Both the position numbers and the translations under genes were made by a program. A stretch of 64,000 bases of DNA from Bactrocera neohumeralis (taxonomy: Eukaryota > Arthropoda > Insecta > Diptera > Tephritidae), in contig NW_026089625.1 of the NCBI RefSeq assembly GCF_024586455.1, positions 124,001-188,000 on the forward strand, given 5' to 3'. Under the pieces are notes generated by a model that worked only from the letters and a program-made list of their open reading frames with translations, ran no database searches and was not told the origin of the DNA. Shown here in pieces: positions 1 through 11,100 of the stretch (position 1 is its first letter; each line of letters opens with the position of its first letter).

Positions 1-1220
1 TGTAAGCATATTTTGTTGCGCTCGCACAGCACTTTCAATCTATTTTATTTCGAATCTTCCAAAACCTTTTTATTACATTTTTAACATTTTATTACATTGT
101 GCGTAGCGCTTATGTGCAAGTTTGTTTGCTCGTTTTTCCACTTATTTTCTTGGTTTTGTTTCAAACCTGCTTTGAAAGCGCCACCACTGCGTACTTTCTA
201 ATAGTTTCTTTTTTTGTTACTGTTTTTTTTTGCGTTGATGCCACAAATTCCCCGAGCATCAATTGTTTTTAAAGTGCTGCTTTACATTATTTTGTTGTGA
301 TCTGGAAGGAGATACCACACACAAGCATACAACTAACAGTTCGGGTGGCATGCTATTGCCCACCCACGCGCAAATGCCACTCAAGAGCTATGGCACTGCA
401 ACTGAGTAATACCGACCGAAAAAATGCACTTACATATGATGCTGATGCTTACGCTGCAACGTCATCATCGCTGTTTTGGAGCTGTTGTGAGGCGGTGGTG
501 GGTGTAGTGACACAGCACTGCGGTAATGGCGTCCGCATTATTGGCGAATGACAATCATCATCTGTACGGCATCATCATCAGCAGCAACTACAAGAACAAC
601 TGTGATGAGAAAATGCTAATGTTTTCCTACACCGAATACCTTTACTCGACACACGTCTAGTGGTGTGGCAATGCGAATGGATAAAAATACTGAAAATTCT
701 TTTTGGATAACATTAGAAATGAATTCCCAGCTCTCCCGCCGGTATCACCTTGTCTAACAATTTACCGAAAAACATTTCATTCGTTTTGCTCTTACAAATA
801 CTTTACTCTTTCAACATTTGGCATACCCAATGCGTGCTCTGGGGCTTAGGGCAGCACGTACGGCGCCCACTCGCTCGTGCACCGCAGCTCGACTGATCAC
901 CACAATCGACTTGAACCGAGTACGCAGCAACCTGGCAGCGGCTAAGGTAATATTGCAAGTTTTATATAACTGTCAGTTGGCGTTTTGCGCTATTATCTAT
1001 GCAAATCATGCAGCGCTGGTGCTTACTAATAGAATGAAATGTGGAGTGGATTGCATGTGAAGAAAACAACAAAAAATCGCACAAAGAAAAAGTGCGAAAC
1101 AGCGCATCAGTTGGACGGAAAGAAAGTACCGATGAGTTTTGTACGTGAATAGAAGAGTTAGGAAAACTTTGAAAAATATTGCAGAAAGAAAAATACGAAG
1201 AACTAAGCGAATTAGATACA
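1..1220. other. Gene-free stretch, one weak exon candidate
   Basis: No homology to a known protein or element is recognisable. The only coding-like piece is an Arg/Ala-rich frame beginning at ATG 830 and running into AAG|GTAATA at 946/947, which resembles a splice donor. It is locally more GC-rich than its surroundings, but no partner exon or upstream acceptor was found, so it is not annotated as a gene. Confidence 0.4.
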
Positions 1221-2000
1221 TACTATACCCTGAACAGGGTATATTAAATTTGTCATGAAGTTTGTAACACCCAGAAAGAAGCGTCGCAGATCCTATAAAG
1301 TAGTCTGTCTGTCTGTCCGTATATATACGAACTAGTCCCTCAGGTTTTAAGATGTCGTTTTGAAATTTTGCAAACGTCATTTTCTCTTCAAGAAGCTGCT
1401 CATTTGTCGGAACTGCGGAAATTGGATCACTATAACATATAGCTGCCACACAAACTGAACGATCGGAATCAAGTTTTTGTAAGGAAAACTTTTGTATTTG
1501 ACAAGATATATTCTCGAAATTTGATACAGACTATTTTCTAAAGCAACGATGTAATCTCCGAAAAAATTGTTCAGATCGGTTAGCTATAGCATATAGCTCC
1601 CATACAAACTGAACGATGGAATCAAATGCTTGCATGGGAAACTTTCTCATTTGACGATATATCGAAATTTGGTATGAGTTATTGTTCATAGAAATAATGT
1701 AATATCGGAAGAAATTCTTCAGATCGGTTCACTATAGCATATAACTGCTATACAAACTGAACGATCGGAATCAAGGACTTGTATGGAAAATTTTCGTGTT
1801 TGACGTGGTACCTTTTGAAATTTGACATGGATTACTGCTTAAGGTAATAAGATAATCTCCGAAAAAATTGTTCAGAGCGGATTACTATAGCATATATGTA
1901 GCTTCCGTATAAACTGAACACATAGTTACTAAAAGAAATGCACCTGTGAAGGGTATATTAGCTTCAATGCAGCCGAAGTTAACAATTTTTTTTTTTTTAG
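1221..2000 (+). repeat. Dispersed repeat family A, copy 1 (near full length)
   Basis: Starts with the palindromic TATACCCTGAACAGGGTATA and ends near GCAGCCGAAGTTAAC followed by a T run. Inside, a unit of roughly 150-170 bases is repeated about three times. Each unit has a 'catatagctgccatacaaactgaacgatcgg'-like core (key words CATACAAACTGAACGATCGG and CTTGTATGGAAAACTTT), then a GAAATTTGGTATG block and an AATCTCCGAAAAAATTGTTC block. No protein is encoded; an antisense frame of 147 codons across the left part is fortuitous. The same family recurs at 3.7, 12.9, 26.0, 32.6, 41.9, 51.2 and 59.4 kb in both orientations. Class is unknown; it behaves like a non-autonomous transposable element. Confidence 0.75.
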
Positions 2001-3659
2001 ATCACTGACATTAGGTAATCCATTATTTTGCAAAATACATAAAGCACTCAATATTAATTTTTATAAATATATTTCTTGTGTGCTTGTGTATGTTACTGAA
2101 CTCCTCCTAAAGGGGTGAACCGATTTTGATAAAATTTTTTGTGTGAATTCAAGAGGATTCGAGAACGGTTTAGATTCCCAATTGGTCCACTGTAAAATGT
2201 TTTTTTTTTTTATTAATTTTTCATTTGTAAGTAATTGTTAATTTTTGGAATATTGACGTACTATCTACATTGAAACTTTATGTATACCCAAGTGGCGGTG
2301 CCGCCCTAATATGATTTTTGATTTAAAAACCTTTGATAGAATGTGTCCGAGTATGTTTTGTGACTCGAGTTGACTATGCAGTTGTGCAGCATACACTTGC
2401 ATGTGAAAAAAAAAAAATGAAAAATTTTCATTTACATATATGTAGGTCTGTCTGTATGACTACAAGTTTGGTTGTGTCAGGATATCATGCGCCGAGCACA
2501 CACACAGAGCCACTGGACTCGTTGTAAATAAGGTAAAAATGGCACACATGAAATATGGATGTAAAAATATAGATTTATTTTGTTTTTTGCAATTCTACTA
2601 TTTTCGCCATATTCTCTATGATTTTGACTATAACTGAATTTTGCAATACATTTGTGTACGTTTCTAACACTGCCGCATACCATTGCTTGCCGACCGTCTA
2701 ACGTCCGTTATTGACTGGCTGCCTAAGCCAGCTACAAAAAAGCATTGAAAATGTTTTAAAAACCAAAGGGGAGGAACGAAAAAAACCACACGAACAAAAA
2801 GTATAATGAAATTTTCCAATGTTATTCTCTTCGATTATTTAATACCCAAGCGAAAATACAATAGCATATAAGGGTAATGGAAAATGCGAAAAAGCATTGT
2901 AGAAAATTCAAAAATAGCGTGTGCTATACGACGTCGCGAGTCGTGTTCTAGAAGACTACTGTATTCTACATTTTAGGTTGGAAACCTGTCCGGAAGTACG
3001 TATTTATCGGCAACGGTAATCGATTGTTTCCTGTCTACATATGGCAGCACTATTAAAAAACTATATTGAAATAAATATTTTGTTGCATGCACCTATAAAT
3101 GTGTCAAATAAATTACGGCCCAAGTCAAGTTGCATGTAAGCTATCGATGTGAAAATAACGGAGCGTGAAGTCAAAAAATAGCTATGCGACATACAACTAG
3201 TCACTAGTGCAACGATACCTTCCAGTTACTGACTGCTGTTATTATTGTTACTGTTGTTGCAATATACAATCTATGTTCCTTATGTGTGCTTTGCGAAGCT
3301 TTGCAACTTCAATAGACCGTTTCCAACATATTCGCTTACATACAGCCACCATAAATAGTGCTTGCTTCGGTCGCTTTCTAAATATTTGTCTTGCATTTTT
3401 AACAATTTCGATGTATTTACATTTTTCTTGGCTTTGGCTTGGATTTTTAAGCTATATTTTATTATTACGTTTGTTATATTTGGCATATATTTCGGTCAAA
3501 TGGACGATTGGAATGGAATATTTATTTTCCTGTTTTTGCTGTTTAGCATTAGGTTCTGGTTGGTTAACTTCGTTGATCCATTTCAACTTCAAGTCAATTA
3601 TACAGTTGAATTTTTTTCTTTAATCTGAAGTAAGGAAGTTCATATCTTTCTGAGAATGG
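2001..3659. other. Gene-free stretch with one degenerate repeat motif
   Basis: No gene recognised. Around 2090-2330 lies a segment beginning TTACTGAACTCCTCCTAAA, followed by a GGTGAACCGATTTTGAT block and a TTCAAGAGGATTCGAGAACG block. This wording resembles a motif I recall in many insect repeats, but I cannot assign it to a family. The overlapping reading frames at 3207-3628 are low-complexity and have no recognisable domain. Confidence 0.35.
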
Positions 3660-4045
3660 TTTAATACTTTTATATCCTGAATAGGAGAGTATTTGAGTTC
3701 TGGAATTTTTAACCTGTTCTTTGCTCGCCAAGAAGCTGCTTATTTGTAGGAAACGGCGATATCTGATCACTATAGCATATAGCTGCCGTACAAATTGTTT
3801 GATAAAAATCAACTCTTTGTTTGGAAAACTTTTTGATTGGACTAGATATCATCACGAAATTTGGCATGGATTCATCTTGAAGGCAGCGATGTGATCTTCT
3901 AATCTAAACTAGTTGTAAACGGAGCGCTTTAGCATATAGCTGCCATACTAATTAACTTTTCGAAATCAAGTTAGAAATGGTTTATTCCTATTTCTGCTAT
4001 AAGAAAAGCACTTGTAAAGGGTATTATGGCTTCGGCTTGCTTTTC
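3660..4045 (+). repeat. Dispersed repeat family A, copy 2 (degenerate)
   Basis: Carries the family landmarks in order: AAGAAGCTGCTTATTTGTAG, the ACTATAGCATATAGCTGCC block twice, a GAAATTTGGCATGGATTCA block, and a terminal AAGCACTTGTAAAGGGTAT followed by GGCTTCGGCTTGC. It is shorter and more diverged than copy 1 and lacks a clean TATACCCTG start. Confidence 0.65.
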
Positions 4046-5068
4046 CTGTTTCAGTGAAAGTTTGATAAAATCGTAGACATTATTGGATTTATGTTTGCAT
4101 ACTATCTATGCACAGGCGCAAATAACATACTGTATAACTACTTTGGATTCGTACTTGGAAATTGGGCTTAATGCAGTTGCACATACCAATACCGATTTAG
4201 CATATCGAATGACCGCTGGTTAGTGGTGTTATTTGGTTACGACATATTTGTAGTTGGGTGAGCTTTGCATATTTCAAAACAACTCTCATCTATGCAGCAG
4301 CATAAAAACAGTCAGGTAATATTTGTCACAACCATTGTGATGTTGCAACAAATTTCGAAATTCTACATTTTTTTAGATTGTAACTGTCACACGTAATGAA
4401 CTTTGTTGCACTCATTTACGAAGAATGCCACACAGGTCATATTCGAACAGAAAATTTCCACATGCAGTTGTTGTCAAGTTTTCTACACAACTATAGATTT
4501 GTTGTAGTTTTTCTCATTGTTGCCACATGTGCGGCTATGTGTTCGTTTAGTGGCATTTTAGTTAAAATTCTGAGTTCAACTTGCTAAACTAATGCACTAT
4601 GCAGGACGTTGTGCACTCTGGCTGACCTCTAGTGCAATGAAGCTAACGTGGCCTATATGGCCTACCATATCGAACAGCGTTTGCAGAAGTTGCCCATAGC
4701 CTAGATTACCATGAAAGTGGAATGGTGAAATGACCAAACATTTCACCTTATCGGAGAAAATCGAATTGCAAGCGAGCATGCTGCTACTACTTCGGGTTTA
4801 CATTGTTGTTTTCTTCTTTAAGAGCTACAGACTTGCGTTGCTTGTAAAACAGCGAAGGTAGGATATACTGTAAGGTAGTCAGTAGATACTTTTTTGCATC
4901 AGATCGTCGAAGCTGATTAGGAAAATCTCAAATGTAAGTCTTTCGATGAAATTATCAAAACTGGAAGTTTGTATATACTCCACTCAAACTTGCTTTAAGT
5001 ATAAAAGTTCTATTATGAAATGTTAGAACAAGTCATCCGAGATCGATATACACACCATTAACATATAA
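4046..5068. other. Gene-free stretch
   Basis: AT-rich DNA with stop codons in all frames apart from short spurious frames. No domain, repeat end or RNA gene was recognised. Confidence 0.35.
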
Positions 5069-5070
5069 TA

Positions 5071-5284
5071 TTGGGGAGTCGAAAAAGTATTTTCGTATTT
5101 TGTCAATAGATGTCGTTGCAGTCGTATATCTCCAGTGATACTAAACACATTGTGTCATACCATATAGTGTTGAAAAGATGAAATTTTAAACTTCATTTAA
5201 CCAAAAACAAATTCGGGGAAGTTGAAAAAAGTTACAGCTGTTCAAAAATTATAGAAATACGAAAAAGCTTTTTCGACTACCCAG
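5071..5284. mobile_element. Mariner-derived MITE, copy 1 (TA-flanked)
   Basis: Inverted ends are TTGGGGAGTCGAAAAAGTAT on the left and, reversed, CTGGGTAGTCGAAAAAGCTT on the right; the similarity extends about 30 bases inward to TTTCGTATTT. The element sits between TA dinucleotides at 5069-5070 and 5285-5286, as expected of Tc1/mariner integration. The 214-bp interior contains no transposase frame. It carries the AACTTCATTT...CCCCGAA-type leader (here reversed) and the ACAGCTGTTCAAAAATTA segment also found upstream of the transposase start at 39.2 kb, so it is most likely an internal-deletion derivative of that mariner. Confidence 0.85.
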
Positions 5285-5286
5285 TA

Positions 5287-6338
5287 ATATCGAATAGAAA
5301 GTATTTCAAACTTTATTGTCTATCATAAGGTTTCTTGATGAAAATATCTAAGCTTTCAGGCCTCACAGCAGTTGAAAATGAAGGCAAAAAAGTGGTTCCA
5401 GTACTTGTTGCACGTACAAAAATCGGATATTCTGTATGCAAACATACAAGTTCTTACAAATTTTCCATGTCATTCAATTATACAGAAAATATTACTGAGA
5501 AATGTGGTATAAGTCTCTGAAAGAAACAGCATTTGTTTACAAAACCATGCCAAATATTGACTAAAGAACTTGATAAGCGAGCCATTTTTTCTGTTAGCAA
5601 AACGCTAATGTTTTATGTGTGGCCAAAGTAAAAGTAAGAGAAAATAGCATTTATAAGCTTTGCAGCACAAAAAAGGAAAATTGCTTGTTACAGCAACTAA
5701 AAGAGCCGAAGAATTGTTGGATGTTTTGGCAGCACATGCTCCAACTTTTAGCGGTTGCAGTGCAGCATGAAATATTGTTTAAGTTTTGGTAATGCAACTG
5801 CCGGGTGCATTCATTTCCAGTACACTTAGTAAACGAAAAAATATATATGCATTTCAAGAATTATATGAAACAATGTAGAGATTATAACCAAACAGAAGTT
5901 TCCATTTGTGTAAACTACAGATGGATACACATTTTTTAAATAAAAGTATGGCTATATATTGAATGAAAAACATTACAGCAATAGCATCAGCAGTGAGAAA
6001 TATACAGAACTAAAAGTCGGTAGTTAAAATTTAGGAAAATCTCAAAGTTGAAAGTCAAATTGCATAAACTAACATCAAGAAAATATGGGTTGCTGGTATG
6101 GGTTTCCCATACATCTAAAGCTGCATGTATGCATTAGTTGTTATTGTTATGCAACAAAGTGGCTTAAAGAGCGTTATAAATGTGAGTTTTAAGCGCATGA
6201 CACAATGCATAAATATTGAGCTAGTTCAACATACTCGAGCACATAAGATTAATGTGTGCCTTGTAGGACCAAGATGTTTGACAATTTTTTGTTTGTAAGT
6301 CATAAGCACAATTTGTTAATAAATGTCGTGTTATACAT
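5287..6338. other. Gene-free stretch
   Basis: No gene or element recognised. Short reading frames at 5335 and 5651 have no identifiable domain. Confidence 0.3.
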
Positions 6339-6364
6339 ACGAAATAACTTTTTCGACTACCCAA
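6339..6364. repeat. Solo mariner terminal inverted repeat
   Basis: Reads ACGAAATAACTTTTTCGACT followed by ACCCAA and a TA dinucleotide. This is the same terminal repeat as the MITEs at 5071-5284 and 53881-54156. I could not find a matching left end nearby, so it is probably the end of a truncated copy. Confidence 0.6.
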
Positions 6365-6366
6365 TA

Positions 6367-7229
6367 TACAAGATGTGTACAGAAAATAACGGAAATTTTG
6401 ATTCATATTTTTTTTATTATTGTATGTTGATATATATTTTAAAGTTGTTATGTTATATTTTTTCTATTTATATATAAAATTTAAATTCAATTAGGCTAGC
6501 GCTAATTAACCAAAATTTAGAAAACAAATTTTACAGTTTCTGAACGTGGGTACGAATTTAAAAATATTTTAAATAATTTTCTCAGACTCTCATTAATTTT
6601 GAACTGCAATCCGCATCTGTAAGTTGAGTTTTCCTACTGCGCCCTAAAGACTTTGAATTTTCTGCAGCAGAGTTTGTCTGGATGAAATCACTTAAGAGCG
6701 AAGGTTGCCCTCACAATGCCTGCTTTCACAGACACACCTTACAATCGCAGCTCGTCTTACAATTGCTCAACATACTCAGAAACATGGTAGATCTGCGCCA
6801 AAGCTCAGCAAGAAAATATATTACCACATATCAGTCATGCTTACAGCACGATTACACATGCAGTTATGTGAAGAATAATAAGGACAGCGGCTTGCATTTA
6901 CTGAAGTTAAAGTGCATCCAGAAATGTGAGCGTATCAAAAGCAATTAACAAAGCAGATTTGTTAAGCAGAAATTTCGGCGAAAGTTCGGTCTAGTTTTTT
7001 TTATATTAATCGCATGTTTTCTATTGTATTGTGTGAAAAAAGGATACTCTTTGTTTTACTAAAGAATTACTATATTAAATGAGGGAAGGAAACTAGTTTT
7101 AATTTCATTGTCAATTCAATTTCAAATTAGCTTGATGTTTTTTTTGAAAAACGACTTCGGTATAGACTCAATTTGGTTTTGTTAGATCAAAAAGGAATAA
7201 GCTGCCATTATTAGTTGGGCATTTTCGTC
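6367..7229. other. Gene-free stretch
   Basis: Nothing recognised. A frame of 88 codons at 6682-6948 has no domain I can name and has no support beyond being open. Confidence 0.3.
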
Positions 7230-7990
7230 TTATAGTTGCTTTCGCTGTATTACACAAACTTTTAATGTGATTTGGATCCTGATCTCTTCCGTACACTTGG
7301 CCGTACGTTTGGAGTCTTTGCCTTGTCGAAATACTAACCATAATGGCATATCATTTTTATGGCATACATTCTTCAACATAATCGGTTGTCTTCATAGCGC
7401 CTTGTGTCCTATGCAGCGGCCATTGTATGAAAACTGTACCCAAACAACAAAGTTTCCGTCACCATGTTTAGCGATCTTTTTCGTGTATTTATGGTTTTAT
7501 TTTTTGGTCTAATTACTTGATAAATATTTACTTCGATCAGACTTAAATAAGTTTACTCTTATTTCATCGGTCCCGAGAATGTTACCCCATTTCTCTTCAG
7601 GCCAAAGCACATGATCTTTAGCGAAGTTTGGCGTTTTTGTTGCACATTAATTTATGGCAACATACATATGCACTTTTCTTGGGATTAGGCTTGTTAAAAT
7701 TTCCTTTGTAAGCACTTTGTGGATAGTCATCAATATTACAAACACATTTTATTTATTTTAAAGAATTATTTTAATATTTTTTAATACAGGGAATTATATT
7801 TGCTGTGATCGACAGTGTTATTTTCGTGTTTCTGTCCGGTATTTCAATCTGTGAAGCCCATTTAAACCCTTGTTCAATAATTTTTTTTGGATTTTTGAAG
7901 AAAATTCTCCACTTCTCTGTATGGATTTTCTTGCTTGATAACGTTTTATTTATGCTCTCGAGTTTTTGAGTTACAGTGCGTACGCTTTCC
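7230..7990 (-). pseudogene. Tc1-type transposase remnant (antisense, heavily decayed)
   Basis: Read on the minus strand, separated frames show a Tc1 transposase order. An N-terminal helix-turn-helix-like stretch lies near 7990-7840. Near 7650-7590 is KDHV-WPEEKWGNIL, then GTDEIRVNLFKSDRS, which holds the first catalytic Asp. A KHGDGNFVVW stretch follows, and near 7360-7320 is PLWLVFRQGKDSKRTAK. In Tc1 proteins this last block is the one carrying the second catalytic Asp in a QDND-type context; here that Asp reads as Gly. Frameshifts and stops interrupt the protein repeatedly, so it is non-functional. Recombinase function (DNA cutting and joining of transposon ends) is family knowledge. A mariner MITE lies directly upstream at 8006. 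Confidence 0.7.
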
Positions 7991-8005
7991 CATATCTATT
8001 TTATA

Positions 8006-8196
8006 TTGGGTTGTCAAAAAAGTCTTTTCGTATTTTCAACTTCCCCGAATTAAATTTTTTTTTTGGCAAAATGAAGCTTAAGATCTCACCTTTCCAACGC
8101 TATATGTCGTGAGACAATGTGATTGGTAGCACTGGAGACATACGACAGCAATGACATCTATTGGCAAAATAAGAAAATACTTTTTCGACTACCTAA
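8006..8196. mobile_element. Mariner-derived MITE, copy 2 (TA-flanked)
   Basis: Left end TTGGGTTGTCAAAAAAGTCT, right end CTTTTTCGACTACCTAA, flanked by TA at 8004-8005 and 8197-8198. The interior has the CAACTTCCCCGAATT leader, the ATGAAGCTTAAGATCTCACC block, CTTTCCAACGCTATATG and GTGATTGGTAGC, all shared with the copy at 53881-54156 and the fragment at 36674. It has no coding capacity and is 191 bases long. Confidence 0.85.
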
Positions 8197-8198
8197 TA

Positions 8199-11100
8199 AA
8201 GAAGAAGACCAGATTCTAATTGTTGAATAATAAACTCGAAAGTATTATTCTTACTTTGTCTCTGAAGATAACCACGTCTTAGTAAATATATTGTTTTTAT
8301 TGTTTTAAAACGGTTCGAAGTCTTTATTAAAACGCACAACGCATTCTGACCATGATGAACTTACATAGAGTGGCTTTTTACGAAATGCGTACAAATAATT
8401 TTTATTTTTCGAACGGAAACTATTTTTGTAAATAATGAGTGATAAAATTATGCCGTTAACTGGCGACAACTTTCATAACTTCCTAGTAATTTATTATAAT
8501 TTTCTTTAATACATGCCTGTCCTTATTATTTTTCACGTAACTGCAAGAGGGTATATACGAATTACAGCTCTGTTTGGTGCTTGGCTGAGTTTCTTCAACA
8601 ACGAGTATTTTGGTGTGCGATTTACTTTCAACCGACAAATTGCTTATATAAGCTTGAATCAGTCACGAGTGGCCTATTTAATGATTCTCATTCTTAGAAA
8701 AATATTTTATTTACTTTAATTATTTTAATTGTTGATGGTTGGTCCTTTCTTTTGTCTAAACTAGTTGCAATGTATTAATAAAATATAAGAAAATAAAACA
8801 AATTCTAATTTATTTACTTTTCTTTTACTCTATTTATTTTAATCCTTTTGTTCTTACAATTTTAGCTATCCATTCGGTCAGAATCTGAACCCATGACTAG
8901 TGTAACGGTAGTCGCCCACCCAACGCATTCAATTACGGCCGCTACACAATTAGGTGAAATAAAATATATATAAGATAGATATACGTACTCGTATGGAGTG
9001 ACAATAGCACAGCGAAAAAATAGTAGTAAATCCGAAAAAATATGGAGGAAAAATGAAAAGTATTTTTTACTTTTCATCTAAGATTTTATTTACTTTATTT
9101 TGTGTTTTATTTCTTTGCTACTTTACGGCTTCATTTTTTGTTGTAACCCGCTTTTACTTTATAATGCGTATTTTGTGGCAAATGTGGCGCTTAAGTGCAC
9201 GCCGAAGTGCACTCTTCATGCGTCGCACCCCTGCTATATAACATTACGTATACGCCCAGTTGGCAGTCGAGCACAACACTTTCTCAACGTCATAGTTTGA
9301 GAAATTCAGCGTATATTTTTCATGGAGATCCGTTTGCATGGGATGAATGTTGTATTTAGTATTATGACATGTATGCATTTTTCCTCAGCCCGTAGAACGC
9401 ATATGGTTTTGTTTAGTGTGTGTGTGACTTTTTCTCGCGCCGGTTTTATGCAGCTTTTGTACTTTTTTGATTGCGTTCTTATTTTTACGGACTGCATTAG
9501 AGTAAAGTGCTTCGAAAATATAAGAGAAAAAATGCCGTTATGAAGGTGACAAATGAAGACCACATGCAAACACACACACACATACTATGTAGGAACTAAA
9601 TATGCTTGTTGTTTGGCTATGGTAATGATAAGTGAGTTGTGTGTTTGAAAATTTGTGCTCGCTGATGAAATAAAAGAAAAGCGTGTTCTGACACAATGGA
9701 TATTTAATTATTGACAGAAAAAAGTATAGAATTTTATATTACTTGTATTGCATATAAATTATGTGAGGGCGTTAATGCGTGCGCATATTACGCGAAGTAA
9801 CACGAAGTGTTAATGCCATTAGATTGAAGGCGGATTTTATTGCTTGGCTAAAAATTGTATCCTCTCTTTCAATATCTAGCACAATCCACATCTCAAACAT
9901 TTCTATTTCAATTCATTTGCAGTATATTAAAACACTCGGCAACCGAATCCTCGCTGATTCGCAGTGCATTGACAAATTCGCGCCACTTTCGAGGACACAT
10001 AAATTGCCAGTAGCAGAAGACACAACGGAACTGTGAGTATTTTTGTGTTGGCAAGCAGAAAAAATTCTGCAGCGGAAGACACCAAGCAAAGCGGCATAAG
10101 GAAAAAAATGAGTGTAATTGAATTTCCCAACGTCAAAGTGGAATTTTAATTTGCCATGCTTCAACAAATGTTCACAATCGATTCGATAGCAAAAATCTGT
10201 GCGTTGCGCAGGGGTTTGGCACGACGTAGGGATGTATGTAAGTGGCATGCTATTCGAATATTTCGGCTGGTTTGAAATTTATAGCCAATGAGTGTGCGAC
10301 TGTGCCACGAGCTCATCAAATATGCAGAAAAAAATTGCATTAGATAAGCGTGAAATTCCGAATGTGAGCTGCGAGTGAGAGTGGGGAGTGGAGAGTTGCT
10401 TTTTGAAATGAACACAAGAAAGGAAGCAGAAAAAGAATTTCACAAACACGAAGCTATAACTTCGCAATCGAACCAAAGTCAAGCAATTATTTTACTACTG
10501 TTACATGTTTGTACCTATCATATCCTCTATAAAACGAGCGCTTTTTTCTTCGCCACCCATAATGTTGGAGTTGAAGCCAATGCTACCTTGCATAAAAATT
10601 CAGCGCCGATTTGTAGCAACTAAATATTTCTTTCATTTTTTATTTCTATTTTTCTATTAACGGCATTTTTATAGCAAACAAAGCACCGTTGGTCGTTGGT
10701 CAGCCCAACAAGCTTGCTGCTAAATGAAGAGGAAACTTAAATGCCAACAACAAAAGTCAATACAATAATACAACAAAGCTTGCTGAATAGAGGGTTGGAT
10801 AGAAGGGGATCTTACTGCTAATAATGGGTGTACCAACCGCCGTTACGAACAACATTAAAAATAGCCAAACTGGAAAAGTGAAAACTCGGAAAAAAAAAAT
10901 TAAAAAAAAAAACTGACCTCACAAAACATTGGTCGATTCACACCAAGCTGACCTTTTGCCGCCCCAGTGGCAGGCATGCAAATTGAAAACACACAAATAA
11001 AATGTTGAAAAACAAATGAAAAATTTTCAAAAGTAAAACAAAGTGATATTTTTCGTGCTAATAAAATTTGTTTGTTTAAGCGCATTGGAATTAGAAAAGT

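Noticed and set aside
1006..1449. 147-codon antisense frame
   Set aside because: It runs across the start of repeat family A, contains low-complexity hydrophobic residues and has no recognisable domain; family members elsewhere do not keep it open.
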